Positions 60,614-64,000 of a stretch of DNA of 64,000 bases are shown in pieces. Where the stretch lies: the NCBI GenBank assembly GCA_918026815.1, contig CAKJVC010000006.1, forward strand, positions 496,001 to 560,000, read 5' to 3'. The position numbers and the translations under genes were made by a program. This DNA comes from Chalara sp. BL73 (lineage: Eukaryota > Ascomycota > Leotiomycetes > Helotiales). The notes below the pieces were generated by a model. That model was not told where the DNA came from, searched no databases, and worked only from the letters and a program-made list of their open reading frames with translations. Within the stretch, counting starts at the first letter, position 1. Each line of letters begins with the position of its first letter.

Positions 60614-61683
60614 GATGGGCAAGCTTATGTTAGCCGACGAAGATCCGAATGAATCTCGTCGGGTGCAAGAAGCTGAGACTGCTCCTTGTTTGTACTATTG
60701 GGCTTCAGTAAGCAAATACCTCAAGTACTGGTGATAGCAGGCGTGATGCTGAAGTATGCGAAGAGGTAGACGAGGGAGCAAAGCTGTTGAAAATTATTTA
60801 TCGTGTATCCGCCATAGATCGAGGATGTTGAAGGGCAAAAGAGCTTTTGTGTGACCGCGGAAAAAAAAAATCCCTTAGGGGCGAACCCAGATCGCTTTCG
60901 CACAGGAAACCTGTGCTGACACCAAGACAGTCGCCTCACGCTCGAACCATGCGGCGGAGAGGTTTTCTGTGTGTTTGTGGTCCTAGATGGATGGACTTGG
61001 AAAAAGTCAGTATTTATTTTTCTTAAACAAGCCTAACGAGGATGCAGAGGTCGAAACGCGTTTGGAGGACAATTCAGTTCATATTGTGACTAACATTCCC
61101 TTCGATTATGGCACGACAGAAAATCTGAAGACACCTTCGCTAAGAAAAGATTATCCTTTGACGAGGGTCTTATAGAGCGTGGTGGTTTGTGTTGTTCCTT
61201 GTGCGAAGCCGACAAGTGTTATGACGGCACGAACAAGCCGGTATTGCTGGAACAACGCAGTCCCGAAGAGAACACCTGAAGGATGGCATCAAGATAAAGA
61301 AAGTAATACTGACCTGATACTTGTTGACCGAAGTCCAAAGATGCCCTTGTTCGGATTCCAAGTCCTGTTTCACACTCCCAAAGGCCAGAAAAATCGATTG
61401 TTTGTGTGGTGTCGATATTTCAGTTTCGACGGCGACAACGATGATGATAATGGCGGGAGGAGATCCAAGCTCACGTCTTCAGCTAAGAAGCCGCAAGGGT
61501 TAAAGGTGAATCGGATACGCAATTGAGGATGAGGGAGTGTTGTAGTGAGAGGAAGGTAGGTAGGTAGGTGAGTGTGGAGGACAGGATAGGGAATGAATAA
61601 CAAAAGTGAAGAAGACGGGGGAGCGAGGGTGAGAAGGATTTAGTGGGTAATGGGTATTCCGGAGTCAGTTCGGTTCTGTAGGG

Positions 61684-61764
61684 GTTGAAGGGTGTGGAAG
61701 GGTGGAAGGGTGGAAGGGTTGAAGGGGTTGCCGTTGAGTCGGATGGTTAGGGGGGGGGGGGGGG
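61684..61764 (+). repeat. Purine-rich tract: GGAAGGGT-type repeats and G15
   Basis: Several imperfect copies of GTGGAAGG(G) followed by an uninterrupted run of 15 G at 61750-61764. Confidence 0.85.
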
Positions 61765-62750
61765 CTTGGGTTTGGGCTTAGGCTTGGACAGGGTAGGTAG
61801 ATACAGTACTTCTAGCAGTAAGTCCCAGTACAATCCAGTAGTCCAGCTAAGTTACTGTAGTGAAGCGAGTAATTGGGGGGGAGGCGGGCGCTGTTACAGT
61901 GTGTTGAGTGGGAGACTGGTGGATCTTAGGGCAGGTGAATATTCTTGTCTGGTTGGTTGAAGCAGCAAAGAATGGCGCGCGAGGGAAAATAAGAAAATAA
62001 GAAAACCCTAACGCACCACCTGCTAATTTTTATTTGCACCCCTACGAAAACACGCTATTCTCCCCCCCCCCCCTTTTTTTTTTCTGCCTTCCCTTCCTTC
62101 CGCCAGACTTTTGACTAGGTGGGTGTGGCCACATACGCGTGCTGGAGATGATGAGAATTTTTTACTACAAGTATTTTTATTGTTATTATTTTGTTTTGTT
62201 TTGTTTTATTTTAAGAAAAAATTCTAATCACGAGAAAGACTGGCAAGCCTGTAGGGATAACCAGATTTCCTAATGCTTCTGCGGGTCTTTCAACCATAGT
62301 ATCCCGAGACGACTTGACGCGGTTGTGCATTTACTACGTAAGTATTTATTCACATACATACATATCGCACTACAGCACATACATTCAATTTGAATGTTCA
62401 GCACATCGTAGAGCCCGGGGTAGGGTTTCCATCGCTATAGGCCCTCCTCCTTAGTGTTACCGACAGGCAGAACTATTTCGGTAAAATTACACCTCCATCA
62501 GATCTGACCATAAGTCTTCCTGATATTGTTTTTGGCGGAGGATGGGCGGGTTTGAGATTTGAGGGGGCGAAAGGGATTGGCTATTCTGAGCTGAACGCGT
62601 TTGTAACAGTTAACGTCAACTAACTGGTGTGTCAAAGTACTGCTGTAAGGGAGAGCACGCTTCATGTCCATAAGGGAACGACTATCAATCAAATCGTCCG
62701 CCCCTTCATGTTACTCTACTTTACTAAGGTCACCCACTGCAAGCGCTAAC

Positions 62751-62790
62751 CATCATCATCATTATTATTATTATCATCATTATCATCATC
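62751..62790 (+). repeat. Trinucleotide microsatellite (ATC/ATT)n
   Basis: Continuous CAT/TAT triplets over about 40 bp. Confidence 0.9.
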
Positions 62791-64000
62791 GTTCGTCATT
62801 GTCATCATCGCCCATTATCAGGCCGGTGGACTTGATGAGTAAGCATACTATTTTATGATCGTGTGGTCTTTGGTTGGGGTTCGGTGAGGAACCGCCATTC
62901 CCCTCCCTGATGACTTTTGATTATTTACCGTCGTCCCGACGAGAGACACATCGTGGAGGCACAAGTTGCTTCGTAATTTCGGCGGTGGGCCAGCTACCCT
63001 GAATCCTGATCCACTCACCTGCTCTTAACCAACCACAACTATCTATTATCCAATACGCACACCACTCAAAGGCACACCCTCCACCACCAAGACACGAGAA
63101 AAGACCAGCGGTGTGGCAAATAGACTGATCACAACTTTCGGACTCATGAGCAACAGAGAAACAAAAAAAAAAAAAAGGCGAAAGCCCAATCAAATATCCA
63201 AGAGACACCACCCCAATTAACTGCTGAACATGGGGGGGCTGATCCATTCTACTGTATTGACCATCTCCTGCCTGTCGTCGTCATGACTTTCACGGGGGGA
63301 GCGTTGCCTCTCACTCCAGCCTACTAGTAACTAACTCTAGTCTGCCACCACCACCATCATCATCAGAGTCATCGGGGTCATGTTGATCAAAGCTGTCAAT
63401 TTTGTTCATTCGTATCCGTCAACGTGTGAAGGACACCTGGACATTGTACATAGATGAAATGCGTCAGGGAACCATGCGACCTCAACAGCCGTTCTGGACC
63501 GCTCGCTGACACATCCAGTCCTTTTATCAGACTCCATAGGTACAGTAGAACGGACCTCCAGCACATGAATGCGTCGTGACCATCAGCCAACAAACCAACA
63601 ATCCAAAAGTCATTCTTGCTGTACACCTCCAACGATCTTCAATGCACCAATCAGGAAAAATTACGACGACGAGCCAATCGAACCCGAAGTAAGTACGACG
63701 TGCTACAGTACTGTGATTCATTATACTTTCCGACCCTAACTTTCCATGGCTTAAATGGTTGTCTACTGAAATGGAGTTGGTCAATAACCTCTAAGGCTGG
63801 AAGGTCAGAATTGCATTAGTATCCTCAAAACCCCTCAGATCACGGCTGGGCAAACAAGGGAGGGAAAAAAACCGTAGTGTCACACTCATCGACCGGACCT
63901 GCAGATTCTGTATCCCTCTAACCGGTGGGGAAAAGCATGAGGGTTATCCGTCACTAACCATTTCGATGCTCCAAAAGAGGAGGTCATGCCATCAGTTGCA

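Larger units (their letters stand above)
60695..64000. other. Cyclin upstream region and gene-poor tail, 3.3 kb
   Basis: No supported gene to the window edge. It may include a long 5' leader of the cyclin. Rich in low-complexity DNA: GGAAGGGT-type repeats near 61684-61730, G15 at 61750-61764, C12-T10 at 62062-62083, TTTTG repeats near 62190-62210, and CAT/TAT trinucleotides at 62751-62790. Confidence 0.55.

Noticed and set aside
60840..60950. tRNA-like or Pol III-like element (perfect 7-bp hairpin GCACAGG/CCTGTGC and a T run on the minus strand)
   Set aside because: No cloverleaf can be folded and the B box lacks the conserved A; left as a hairpin in the cyclin leader.

Overview
The window looks like nuclear DNA of a filamentous ascomycete (Pezizomycotina). 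Genes carry short introns of about 45-180 bp with GTRNGT-type donors, CTAAC/CTGAC-like branch sites and YAG acceptors. Coding sequences lie on both strands with 0.2-4 kb spacers, and the gene set is typical of these fungi: a Ssk2-type MAPKKK, Sld3, Dpb4, fungal ATP synthase subunit h, an OPT transporter and a Zn2Cys6 regulator. The class cannot be fixed from the sequence alone. Most gene models below were built by hand from splice signals and reading-frame continuity; no search was run.

Layout. 0-9 kb: a small secreted ricin-B-fold lectin (1.9-2.5 kb, minus) and an 862-residue disordered protein of unknown function (5.6-8.3 kb, minus). 9.6-24.5 kb: a GNAT acetyltransferase, then three DNA replication/repair genes (an X-family DNA polymerase with BRCT, the Dpb4 histone-fold subunit of polymerase epsilon, and the origin-firing factor Sld3), interrupted by the 1340-residue Ssk2-type MAPKKK of the HOG pathway. 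25.5-27.1 kb: a secreted M28 aminopeptidase. 29.9-33.5 kb: ATP synthase subunit h (ATP14), a peroxisomal hot-dog enoyl-CoA hydratase ending in SKL, and a NADAR-domain protein. 34-37.5 kb: TFIIB and the proteasomal ATPase Rpt5, divergently arranged. 37.6-40.5 kb: an 890-residue protein that joins a tyrosine-recombinase-like domain to a run of C2H2 zinc fingers. 41.4-44.7 kb: a GPI-anchored secreted protein and a four-exon cysteine-rich secreted protein whose exons are too short to stand out as ORFs. 45.2-50.6 kb: a Zn2Cys6 regulator and an OPT oligopeptide transporter. 54-60.7 kb: a small atypical protein kinase, a small cysteine-rich protein with a basic His/Arg tail, and a Clg1/Pcl-type cyclin.

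How the genes relate. Housekeeping genes occur as divergent pairs that share promoters (polymerase X/Dpb4, Ssk2/Sld3, hydratase/NADAR, TFIIB/Rpt5, GPI protein/Cys-rich protein) and as convergent pairs (GNAT/polymerase X, Dpb4/Ssk2, NADAR/TFIIB, Rpt5/recombinase-like). There is no biosynthetic cluster, rRNA, CRISPR or clear tRNA. The most notable items are the recombinase-zinc finger gene with a 47-bp direct repeat just beyond its 5' end, the hidden cysteine-rich secreted gene, and a relict-looking, AT-rich patch at 13.4-14.3 kb. Large gene-poor spacers (27.1-29.9, 50.6-54.2, 55.8-59.6 and 60.7-64.0 kb) hold only low-complexity tracts and unsupported ORFs.
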